Source: Panonychus citri (taxonomy: Eukaryota; Arthropoda; Arachnida; Trombidiformes; Tetranychidae). From it: DNA of 64,000 nucleotides. The notes under the pieces were generated by a model. That model was not told the DNA's origin and did no database searches. It saw only the letters and a program-made list of their open reading frames with translations. The position numbers and the translations under genes were made by a program. Positions 47,965 through 56,405 of this stretch are shown one piece after another; position 1 is the stretch's first letter; each line of letters opens with the position of its first letter. Location of the stretch: the NCBI RefSeq assembly GCF_014898815.1, contig NW_026515520.1, positions 1 through 64,000 of the forward strand, given 5' to 3'.

Positions 47965-48675
47965 AAAATGATAATGAGAATATTTTTCTAATTAACTTTA
48001 ATTGTTGTTCTCAAGTTGATCACTACAGTGATAAGAATTTAAAATTTTCCAGAAAAATTAATTTCGATCATTCTAGTGATTTAGATTGTTCTAAATTCGA
48101 AATTAGATTAACATCTGTTGAAAAGAAAAATTCTATTCTTTTTAAGTTTCCCCTTTCCTCTGTTGAAGGCGTTAGTTTCGCTAATTACCTTTACCCGCCT
48201 TTGTCTTTGTTTCCTCTTCATTTAACTCTTTGGTCATTTAGAGTCAAGTTGATTTTTATTAACCTAATTTCTCATCTCCACCTTGAAAATTTTTCTTTGT
48301 TCAATTTAGTAAAATCTTTAGATTTAATTTTGTTTCAATTATTAGTAATTCACCAGAATTCTGAGAATTGTGAAAATTATAAAGTTCAACTAAATTGTTC
48401 TCCACCTTCATCACCCCAACACTTCAGTGTTAAAATTTCCTCCGCCATCTTCAGTGAAGTGAAAAGTGCTTCCGAACTGTTGACTCAAAGTGCCTTTAAG
48501 TGCCTTCATCAAATTAATCATCTCAAGATTAATCATCCCTCTCATCGCCATTATCAACAATTTAGCGTCAAAAAGCTAATTAACCAAAAGTGAAAATGGA
48601 CAAAACCCGAACTCACCACCCACACCTTCTAGTGTTCCTGTTTCTTTCTCCAACAAACGTGCTAATTCTCATCTC
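47965..48675 (+). other. Region between integrase and the accessory ORF
   Basis: No domain was recognised. It holds a 130-codon frame (48201-48593) rich in Leu, Ser, His and Asn, and repeated short palindromic words: GATCACTACAGTGAT at about 47787 and 48018, with a variant ATTCTAGTGAT near 48070. An ATG at 48595 reads only 27 codons; the accessory frame is open from just after a stop at about 48571. Confidence 0.5.
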
Positions 48676-50010
48676 TTGAAATCTGTTATTCCAAACTGTG
48701 GTTATGAAAGTGACCCTGATTGCTGGTACATCCCTGGACCAATTGCCTCTTCAACCGAACCCGATCATCCCCTCATCGACCTCAACTCACCACCAAGAAA
48801 AACTGTTGAATTAAAAACTGTTAAATTTCAATCTCCTCTGGTTACCCAACAAACTCTTAAACGTTCAGTTTCAATTGAATCTTTAGATTCAATCGCTTCC
48901 TCTCATCCAAACCAATTAAGGAAAATTTCTCTCCGGAATCAAATGGAAGAAGAAACTCAAGGTAAGATCATTGTTAAGTCGAACCTCTCTAACTTTTTAC
49001 CATCAACTTCTTCCGAAACGAATAAATACCCAAAGCCCGGTGAATTTCCTAAATTCTTCCCAAATGAAATCCCTGCTCCTCTTCCGACTGAACTTCCCGA
49101 TCATGTTTCGATCGATAAATACAAGCAAGTTAGACAATTAGTCTTAATGAAAAATGAGAATTTCAAAAATATCAGACAGAAATTCGAAAAGATGATTAGA
49201 GAAAAACTTTTTCTAAACCTTTATCATGATGAAATTATCTATTCAGTTCCTCTTCCGAAAATACCTAAAGGTATCTCAAAATCTTCAGTCACCCATGAAA
49301 AGTTAGATTCATTTATTAATGAAATTCGTTGCTTCTTCTGTGAGCAAATCTCTCTTATCCCCATCGAATGCGACTTTTGTAAGCATTGGTATTGTACCAA
49401 TTGCGTTATCTTCGTGCAAAATTTGATCGCAATTTTGAAATTAACCCCACCGTCGAAACCCAATAAATTCATTTGCCTCTTTCCATCATGTTTAAGAAAC
49501 TTTTCCTCCATCGATGACTACCCCACTTACAGCTCGATTACTTATTCATCAACTTACGTTAACTATCGAAACTGTAAATTTAATTGTAGGTACACTCTCT
49601 GCGCTAAACAATTAAGTCCTAATTTACTTTCGGCTCACGAATCAAAATGTCGATTAGGATTGTTTAGGGAAGAAGTGGATCTCGAATCAATTCCAATCTT
49701 TCGTCAAGGCTCCTCTGTAAAGGAACTTTCCTCCATCAATCCAAAGCGTTTAGTTAGCTTCATCCCTCCTCACATCAAACTTGCACCCACTCCGCAAATT
49801 TCCTACTCAACCCACGAGTTCAATTTCGAACAAAAATTTGAATTATATGCCTGTCTTTTGGTTAACAAAGAAGAAAATCCAACTGACCCTCTCCTATCGG
49901 ACACTAGCATTCGTTCTCATGCGAATCTTAGATTAGGTTTTGGGAATCTTTCAATAAAAGAAAAGACCCCTCTTCCCTATCCGAAAATGAAGAATTTGTC
50001 CGAACAATAG
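48676..50010 (+). CDS. Accessory ORF, N-terminal part: RING-like plus TRAF-like zinc fingers
   Basis: 444-codon frame in the env position of the element. The first 210 residues are Ser/Pro/Lys-rich with a KYKQVRQLVLMKNENFKNIR helix. Then comes a RING-like C3HC4 array: C219, C222, C235, H237, C240, C243, C267, C272 (the last pair spaced by four instead of two residues), with an extra C232. A second cluster, C304-x4-C309-x11-H321-x3-C325, fits TRAF/SIAH-type fingers. RING plus TRAF fingers are known from E3 ubiquitin ligases; ligase activity here is inference. The frame ends at 50010, but another frame (NEEFVRTIGFPPVV...) continues into the exonuclease-like part, so an indel near 49950-49990 probably splits one longer protein. 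The natural start is undetermined (first in-frame ATG near 48943). Confidence 0.6.
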   Translation: MKSVIPNCGYESDPDCWYIPGPIASSTEPDHPLIDLNSPPRKTVELKTVKFQSPLVTQQTLKRSVSIESLDSIASSHPNQLRKISLRNQMEEETQGKIIVKSNLSNFLPSTSSETNKYPKPGEFPKFFPNEIPAPLPTELPDHVSIDKYKQVRQLVLMKNENFKNIRQKFEKMIREKLFLNLYHDEIIYSVPLPKIPKGISKSSVTHEKLDSFINEIRCFFCEQISLIPIECDFCKHWYCTNCVIFVQNLIAILKLTPPSKPNKFICLFPSCLRNFSSIDDYPTYSSITYSSTYVNYRNCKFNCRYTLCAKQLSPNLLSAHESKCRLGLFREEVDLESIPIFRQGSSVKELSSINPKRLVSFIPPHIKLAPTPQISYSTHEFNFEQKFELYACLLVNKEENPTDPLLSDTSIRSHANLRLGFGNLSIKEKTPLPYPKMKNLSEQ

Positions 50011-50768
50011 GCTTTCCTCCTGTAGTTTCTTACGCTCCTGCCCCTCTCGACCTCGAACTACTTGGTCAACCAAGTCAAATCCGTTCCCATTATCTTCTAA
50101 AAGATTCGGAAGAATGGTTAAAGTTCAGCGAGGGAAGACCCAAACATGATCTTCCTTGCTCACCTCTCAGGTTATCCCCTGATGCTGGTCAACCAAATAC
50201 CCCCTACACTGCCATTAACCCTCTTTCTAGATTGACCCTGGAAGAGCAAAATGTTGTTAAAAATAAAATTTCCGAATGGTTTCCATCCCTAAGAGAATTG
50301 GTAACCCTGACAAAATCTTCCGCCACCTCTAACCCGCTACGACTTGAATATCGAGTCAACCGAAAAAATAAAGCCGCTGCTATTTTCAATGCGCTGGTGG
50401 ATCAACAAGTCGAAGATCTTTCTTCAAATCAAAAAGAATTTCTGGCCGAACAAATCAGTGAACATCCTGATCCTTCCAATGTTTATTCGATCAACGCTTC
50501 GTATGTTCGAATAGTTCGTTTCAACGCCGAAGGAGTTCGGAAAATCGTACATCATCCCGTTTGGATTGTTATCATTGACGGTAACTGTGATGTCGTGTAC
50601 GAGACCCTAGTCCACTATAAGGACATTCACTTCATGGATACCCACTTTCATGGGTTAACAAAAGACGATTTAAAATTCGCCAAACACCTCGCTTCAGTTA
50701 GAGATCAAGTTCTTTGCTTTTGGCCTGTGCTAAACAAATTGTTGGTGCTGGACTTGTATCTCTACTAA
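50004..50768 (+). CDS. Accessory ORF, middle part: REXO1-like exonuclease fold, catalytic DxE lost
   Basis: The frame is open from about 50004 through 50768 (listed start codon 50232). After a Ser/Lys/Glu-rich region it shows a pattern of the REXO1/ISG20 class of DEDDh 3'-5' exonucleases: VYSINASYV where the family has YALDCEMV, then IVIIDGNCDVVYETLV and MDTHFHGLTKDDL, matching the family's 'vDxxgxVvYdtfVkP' and 'dyxTrfSGiTexdL' pattern. The catalytic DxE is NAS (N88, S90 counted from 50232). The frame is broken near 50720 and the domain continues in the next frame. Family assignment is by eye; the match spans three consecutive motifs in the right order and spacing. Confidence 0.6.
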   Translation, partial: TIGFPPVVSYAPAPLDLELLGQPSQIRSHYLLKDSEEWLKFSEGRPKHDLPCSPLRLSPDAGQPNTPYTAINPLSRLTLEEQNVVKNKISEWFPSLRELVTLTKSSATSNPLRLEYRVNRKNKAAAIFNALVDQQVEDLSSNQKEFLAEQISEHPDPSNVYSINASYVRIVRFNAEGVRKIVHHPVWIVIIDGNCDVVYETLVHYKDIHFMDTHFHGLTKDDLKFAKHLASVRDQVLCFWPVLNKLLVLDLYLY

Positions 50769-51697
50769 GATGTCTACAACTTTCCCTGATGAGATCGACA
50801 TTCTTCGACCTAAGATGCGAGATGTCACTGTTTATTTCTCCCTATCGGACTACACCCGCCTCATTATCTCTCCTTGCTTTCATCATCTTCAGTGGATACA
50901 CAATTAGAGACAGACCCCACTCACCCGCCGTCGAAGCTCTTACCGCTATGAGGATGTATATGGCATTTTGGCAAGATATCGAGGAAAAAGTCAAGTCCAC
51001 TGGTCGTGGAATTCACAATCAATCTATTCAATTCTACGTGCGAAATGAAAAAGTTTCGTATTTACACAAGAAACTCACTGAATTGATAGATTCGAAAAAA
51101 GCAAAGTGGCCACTCGACTGGTCATACCATCAACATCACCGAGAGAACCCGGAATACTCATCATTCCAATGCGTTTCCCCCGCACTATCACCAATTCCAT
51201 CATCATCATCATCCTCATCACCTCCACCAATGGTTTCAACAAGAATTGTGAGACCTCCAACATCATCATCATATGAAAAACCTTCACCATTTACCCTATT
51301 CAATATCGTTCACCCTCCGAACTCATCCCAAAGAAAAAACAATAACCCCGTTGCTTATCAGCTTGGACTCGATGAAACTGTTCATCCATTAGTCTCTCAA
51401 GCGGAAATGAAAAAGCTTTTTGAAAATGTTCCCTCAGGATCTTCCTCATCGTCTACCTTACCTAATCAAGCCCTGGATTCTTCAGTAAAATACATATTGG
51501 ATAATCTCTCAGACCCTCCCTTATCATTTGGTTCTCAAGATCCAAGGAAAAACCCGCTCCATCCACACCATGTTAGGCCGAACACTCCATCTCCTCCCGA
51601 AGTTCAATCATCATCTTCATCTCCATCACCACCAAATCACAATAGGATTCCAAAGGAAACCCTGAAGAAGTATCTTCATCAAAGTGCTGGGGACTGA
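50714..51697 (+). CDS. Accessory ORF, C-terminal part: end of exonuclease-like domain and Ser/Pro-rich tail
   Basis: The frame continues the domain with IVGAGLVSLLRCLQL (family: iLVGHsLenDLkaL) and then RPHSPAVEALTAMRMY (family: GHsSveDAxatmxLy). The Exo II Asp is Leu, and in Exo III the His is kept (H69 of this frame) while the Asp is Glu (E74). An alpha-helical segment follows (FWQDIEEKVK), then a long Ser/Pro/His-rich tail with little structure. The stop is the TGA at 51695-51697, which is also the first three bases of the 3' LTR. The listed start is only the beginning of the open frame; the original protein would enter from the preceding frame. Confidence 0.6.
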   Translation: MLLACAKQIVGAGLVSLLRCLQLSLMRSTFFDLRCEMSLFISPYRTTPASLSLLAFIIFSGYTIRDRPHSPAVEALTAMRMYMAFWQDIEEKVKSTGRGIHNQSIQFYVRNEKVSYLHKKLTELIDSKKAKWPLDWSYHQHHRENPEYSSFQCVSPALSPIPSSSSSSSPPPMVSTRIVRPPTSSSYEKPSPFTLFNIVHPPNSSQRKNNNPVAYQLGLDETVHPLVSQAEMKKLFENVPSGSSSSSTLPNQALDSSVKYILDNLSDPPLSFGSQDPRKNPLHPHHVRPNTPSPPEVQSSSSSPSPPNHNRIPKETLKKYLHQSAGD

Positions 51698-52881
51698 AGG
51701 GTAGAAAATCTTGAAATCCTCAGGCTTCCTTTTCCATCACTATCATGATTTGGAATCAATTTAAATTTTCTAATTTCCTTTTTCTTCATCTCAACAATTA
51801 GTTAATTGTTGTGCTTTTCTTTTTATTTTCATTTTTATAAATTCAACAATTTAAATTTTGTTTCTTAATTTCCCATTGTTAACATTAGTTTTCCCACTCC
51901 CACAACTATAGTTGTAAATTTCTTAATTATTACTCTTAACCAATCTAATTAATTAGTATCCCTGATTAACTGATTGAGTTGATTAAGAATTTACAATATT
52001 CTCAACTAATTAACCAATGGAAATTGATCTAAATTCAATTCTATACCTAAAGATATAGTTAAAGATGATTCAGTTAATTTCAATTAACTAATTTTCTTAA
52101 TTGTTTCTATCTAAATCTCTTCAACTTTTAAGTTGACCAAAAATTGGTAACAAAAGTAAGAGACCCGAATTTTTCTTTCTCTCCCTCTTTCTTTTTTCTT
52201 TCTTTTATTTTTTAGCTTTTACCATTGTTTAAGTCTAAAGACTTATCTTGGTTAATTTTTATCTTTTTTATCTTCTCTACATGTTAACCATATTGTTCAT
52301 AATGTCGAGACTAAGAGACTAAAAAAGTTACTTTGTAACAATAGTTTCACCTCATCACTAATATGATTAACTTGGTTAATTTGTTTAATTTGATTTCCCC
52401 TTTATTTTAATTGTAACCCCTTATCATCATTAATTGATATCCCTTAATTGTTACCCCCTTTTCTTTTATTCTAAAAAGAATAATTTTCCCTCTATAATCT
52501 TCAGTCAATGTTTAACATTAAAATAGTTAACTTGCTCATCTTTAATCTCTCAATTCTTAATTACGGTGATTCTGCACTTTTAAGTGATCTAATCCATCCA
52601 TCTCTCAAGTTCCTAAAATTCAACCTTCTTAATTAGACATTTGATGTTTAATTGTCCAATTCCAAATTCTTTAGAATTGTTAGTGAAATTGAAAACACAA
52701 AGCGTAAGTATTGTGAAAACTCAGGGATCCTAAAAGAATCGTGTATTCGGTATTTTTGTGGGACCGAAAATCTTCTGAACTCTTGCCTTCAAGTCTAAAG
52801 ACTTTTCCGAGTTTTATCTCAATCACATCCATCGATCTCAAATTGATCATCTAACCTCCTCATCTCAGAATTTCCCCCACA
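51695..52881 (+). repeat. 3' LTR (1187 bp)
   Basis: Same TG...CA boundaries as the 5' LTR and nearly identical over most of its length; it differs by longer homopolymer and CT runs plus substitutions clustered at about 52560-52800. It is followed by ATAA. A canonical polypurine tract is not obvious just upstream; only GTGCTGGGGAC precedes it. Confidence 0.95.
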
Positions 52882-52885
52882 ATAA
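52882..52885. repeat. Target-site duplication, right copy (ATAA)
   Basis: Matches ATAA at 40910-40913. Confidence 0.8.
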
Positions 52886-54740
52886 TAAATATCATTATTG
52901 TTATTATTATTACCAATTGTTTTTATCAATCTCATGGTTTTCCTAATAAAATTGAGAAAATGAGTTAACGATAATAAAACCCATTTCCACCATGATGGTG
53001 GTGAGAAACAATTGAGCTAATGTTATCCAATTAACTGTTTATTATATGAAAACAACCACCATGATGAGTTCAATGAATTACTCGATAGTAACATTATCTC
53101 CAGAATTTGTTTCATAAAGACTGAATTAAGATTTTATCACAACCATGAATCAATGTCAACTGAATTTTACTCTGTTCAAATTACTATTTTCTGATCACTT
53201 TGCATTTTCCTCTTCATCATGATGGTGATGATCATTATGATGGTCATCATCATGATGCTTATCATGTCCATTTATAGAATATTATCAATAATGAAATATT
53301 CTAAAAGTTGATAAGGACATTGAGTAGATTTTCCAATTCTCTGGATGTGAATATTTCTCTTTCAGGATAAATCTATTTTCGAGTCTATTTGTTGTTATGG
53401 TTGCTCTTTTTTTCTACTTGTAAAGTTCTGAGAAGAAGAAGAAAATCAGATGAAAAAGATAAAAGTGATTCCAAGATGAGATGAAATTTCATTGTCAGGA
53501 TAAGAAGAAGAAGAAAAAAAAAATGACTCAATGTTATCATTCTGTTAATATTTTGTCTTTTGAGAAGAAAATATTTTATATCATTTTGAACTTTTATCAG
53601 AACTTTTTCTGCTTCTCTGATATTATTGAATAGACGATGAATGTTCACATAGCGGCTCATTGATTTTCCCTGATTTCAGATTAGTTCAGTATCCATCAGG
53701 CTCTTTACCTCTATAAGAACTTAAAATTTATGCAAATCAATCCCTGGAAAAAAAACTTATCAACTAATTATATATTTCATCTTGTTCTTGGCGGTGGAAA
53801 AATATTCATAAACCTTTCATGGTTCCAGAGTTGATTATAATTCTGATAAACTCATTGGATTGATAAAATGAAGATGATAATTTATCTGAATAATTAGATA
53901 TTGAATTAATATCGCCTCTAGGAGGAAGATAATAACTTTTACATAAATTGGAATTGAAATACATGATAAACAATCATGAATCTTTCCATTTCAAAGCAAG
54001 ATTAATGATTTAAGAGTCAGAATTTTGAATAGACACCAAAGTTAACCTTTTAAATTATTCAATAGTTTCATATTATTATAATAACAGATTATACCGATGA
54101 TAACAACAAGTTCAATGGCAATTAAGTTATTCAAGTTTAGAAATGAATCCAAAGTTATTTCTCAATTATGATTAACAAATTACTTGATTGTTGCAAATGG
54201 ATCATCGTCACACCTTAACCAGGGAGTTTTTTTTATAAATAAATAATCTGTGTTATATTCAGAGTTTTAAGATTATATCTCAGGTGATTAAACTTAGTTT
54301 CATATTAGGAAAACCCCTCAGGGATGAATTGAGTAACTGAGAAATAATCTCGTTTTAAATTGAAGTTCAAATGATGAAATCTCGTTAATTGTAATGATTT
54401 TTTTCTTTAATTACTCAATTAATTTATTATCTATGAGCGATGTTTGTTATAAAACTTTATTCCGAGGCTTGAACTTTTAATTTTCTGGTTTAATTTGTAA
54501 ATTCATTAGGATTCTGAACCTGAATTCTGAAGGATTTGAAAAAAAAACTTAATTTTGTAAGAAATTTTTGCAAACTTGAAGTGATTTAGTGTAAATAATG
54601 ATAACCATCTAATTATCGTGATAGAATATTCAATTAGACTTTTAAATTAGACGTAAATTTATTTTCATCGAAATGAAATCAATAATTAAGAAATGAACTT
54701 TAAATCAGTTTACCTTACCAATAGTTAATCAGCTCAATAA

Positions 54741-54786
54741 AAGTAATCCAATTGATTTATCAATTGATTCATCAATTGGATTACTT
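54741..54786. repeat. Perfect 16-bp inverted repeat (hairpin)
   Basis: AAGTAATCCAATTGAT (54741-54756) and its exact reverse complement (54771-54786) are separated by 14 bp that are themselves partly self-complementary. No terminator or miRNA precursor is claimed. Confidence 0.9.
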
Positions 54787-55900
54787 CAATAATAGCTAGA
54801 TGTTATCAACAGAAATAATAATCCAATCTGATTACTTTGAATAAGTCTAATGATGAGCTGAATCACTTGAAACTCAGAATTTCGATTCAAATGTTCTGAT
54901 TTGGCGCGAACAGTTTGTCCTGAAAGCGATCACCATGGTACAAGATATAAAGATCATTTTGATTGCAATTCCCATGGTGGAGAGTCGATTGATCTAAGCT
55001 TTGAATATGATGACTGATATTTGTAAACATTATTCGTTTCCATTTGAATTATGTTCAATATTCATCAAACTTTTTTTCCTAAGTTTAATATTTTTCACAT
55101 GAACTTTTCTCATGAACATGATTGAAACTCAATAATTCTCACCCAGTGAAGCTCACCATGCGATAAGAACATAGGGAAGCTACATTATTAATCTTGAAGG
55201 AATGATGATGATGAGAAAAAAGTAAACATGAGATTGAATATCTAAGAAACTTTTCCTACTTAGATATGAATAAATATTCGATTATTTCAAGAACATTATT
55301 TATTTGGACATTCGAGAAACAGTTACAATGATAAGAAAAAACTTCAAAATGTCTCTCAAAATAAGATTGAAATTTCAACCAAGCAAAATGTTCCCAAGTA
55401 ACTCAAATAGACTGAATCTTAATCTGTATATAATACTCTGAGTTTCGGTGCTCTAAGAATTTACATAGTAATATTTCAAAGTTCTGAAAAATCATCGATT
55501 TTTTTTGCTCTCCTCAACATCGATTATGTTAAATAAAACATAGTCTTTAAGTAGCAATAACAATTCTGATTCCAATTCGACACATGAGAAACTTTTGTTA
55601 CCATGATATTGATGAAAAAAAATCGTTCAATTCAATAATTTATCTGTTGCAACGATTATCAATCATTTCCTGGTAATCTAACAAATTGATATAACAATCT
55701 AATAAACTGAATAAATATCAAAAGTTCTGACAACGATACTTGAAAAAAGATAATATCACAAAACCTTAGAATCGTTAAAACTTTATCCAATTTAAGTTTC
55801 TGACCTTTTATTGTTATTATTATTATTATCGCTTCATCAGCAACAATTGAACATTTTCAGAGTGAAAAATCATTATTCTTGGGAATCAAATATTGATATC

Positions 55901-55915
55901 ATGAAATTTTGCAAG
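55901..55915 (+). CDS. Candidate first coding exon (MKFCK)
   Basis: ATG AAA TTT TGC AAG is followed at once by GTAAGAG, the same design as exon 1 of the glycine-rich gene (MKFYM then GTAAGT). The only obvious acceptor nearby is the (CT)n-TGCAG at 56369-56405, which in phase 0 would add just 22 codons (SPSSSTLYLSFFTLFLIFLF...) before a stop. It may be an orphan or decayed exon of a small secreted protein, or chance. Confidence 0.3.
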
Positions 55916-56365
55916 GTAAGAGCTTCTTATTAATGTTAATCAAATCAATGTAATAATTTGCTAGAAACCAATAAAGTTACCAGATTACCACAATTACATT
56001 TTCAAGTTGATTAAAATGATCATGATGAAATATTTTCATCAGATTTAATCTTGATAACATTTTCATTTCAACATTAGTTGATCAATAATAATAACAAAAT
56101 AGTTCATTACGATCATTATGTTACCAAATTTATTATAATCTACCCTGAGGGCAGATAAAGTTCAGTAAATAAGTACAGTTGAATGAATAGAATCTGAATC
56201 AAATTTTTGTACTCAGGAGATGGAATGACAAATATTCATGACCAGTGAAAACTTCCGCTGCATTAACCTTAAAATAACCTTGTTCATGTTACTTTTTTAC
56301 CATGAGTCGTTTTCTTATCTTATTTTTCTCTATCATCATCAGCATTATCTTCCTCGTCTTCTTAT

Positions 56366-56368
<3 letters not shown>

Positions 56369-56402
<34 letters not shown>

Positions 56403-56405
56403 CAG
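56369..56405. repeat. (CT)n tract ending in an acceptor-like TGCAG
   Basis: 32 bp of CT followed by TGCAG, a very strong polypyrimidine/3' splice-site configuration on the + strand. Confidence 0.8.

Larger units (their letters stand above)
40914..52881 (+). mobile_element. Ty3/gypsy-type LTR retrotransposon with an accessory ORF region, about 11.97 kb
   Basis: Two LTRs (40914-42087 and 51695-52881) in direct orientation begin TG and end CA. ATAA lies outside both ends (40910-40913 and 52882-52885) as a 4-bp target duplication, so this is one insertion event. Inside are a primer binding site, gag with a CCHC knuckle, protease, then RT, RNase H and integrase in that order, which defines Ty3/gypsy and excludes copia. 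About 3 kb of extra coding DNA lies between integrase and the 3' LTR. gag, the PR-RT join, the IN C-terminus and the accessory region carry frame changes, while the RT-RH-IN frame is open for 890 codons with all catalytic residues. The LTRs are very similar, so the insertion is fairly young, yet this copy does not look autonomous. Confidence 0.96.

Noticed and set aside
48676..51697. Accessory region as a retroviral envelope gene
   Set aside because: No signal peptide, fusion peptide or transmembrane anchor pattern; instead zinc-finger cysteines and exonuclease-like motifs.
40914..52881. Classification as a BEL/Pao or copia element
   Set aside because: Integrase follows RNase H, excluding copia. 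The RNase H signature ETDHHAL and the GPY/F-like module point to Ty3/gypsy rather than BEL/Pao.
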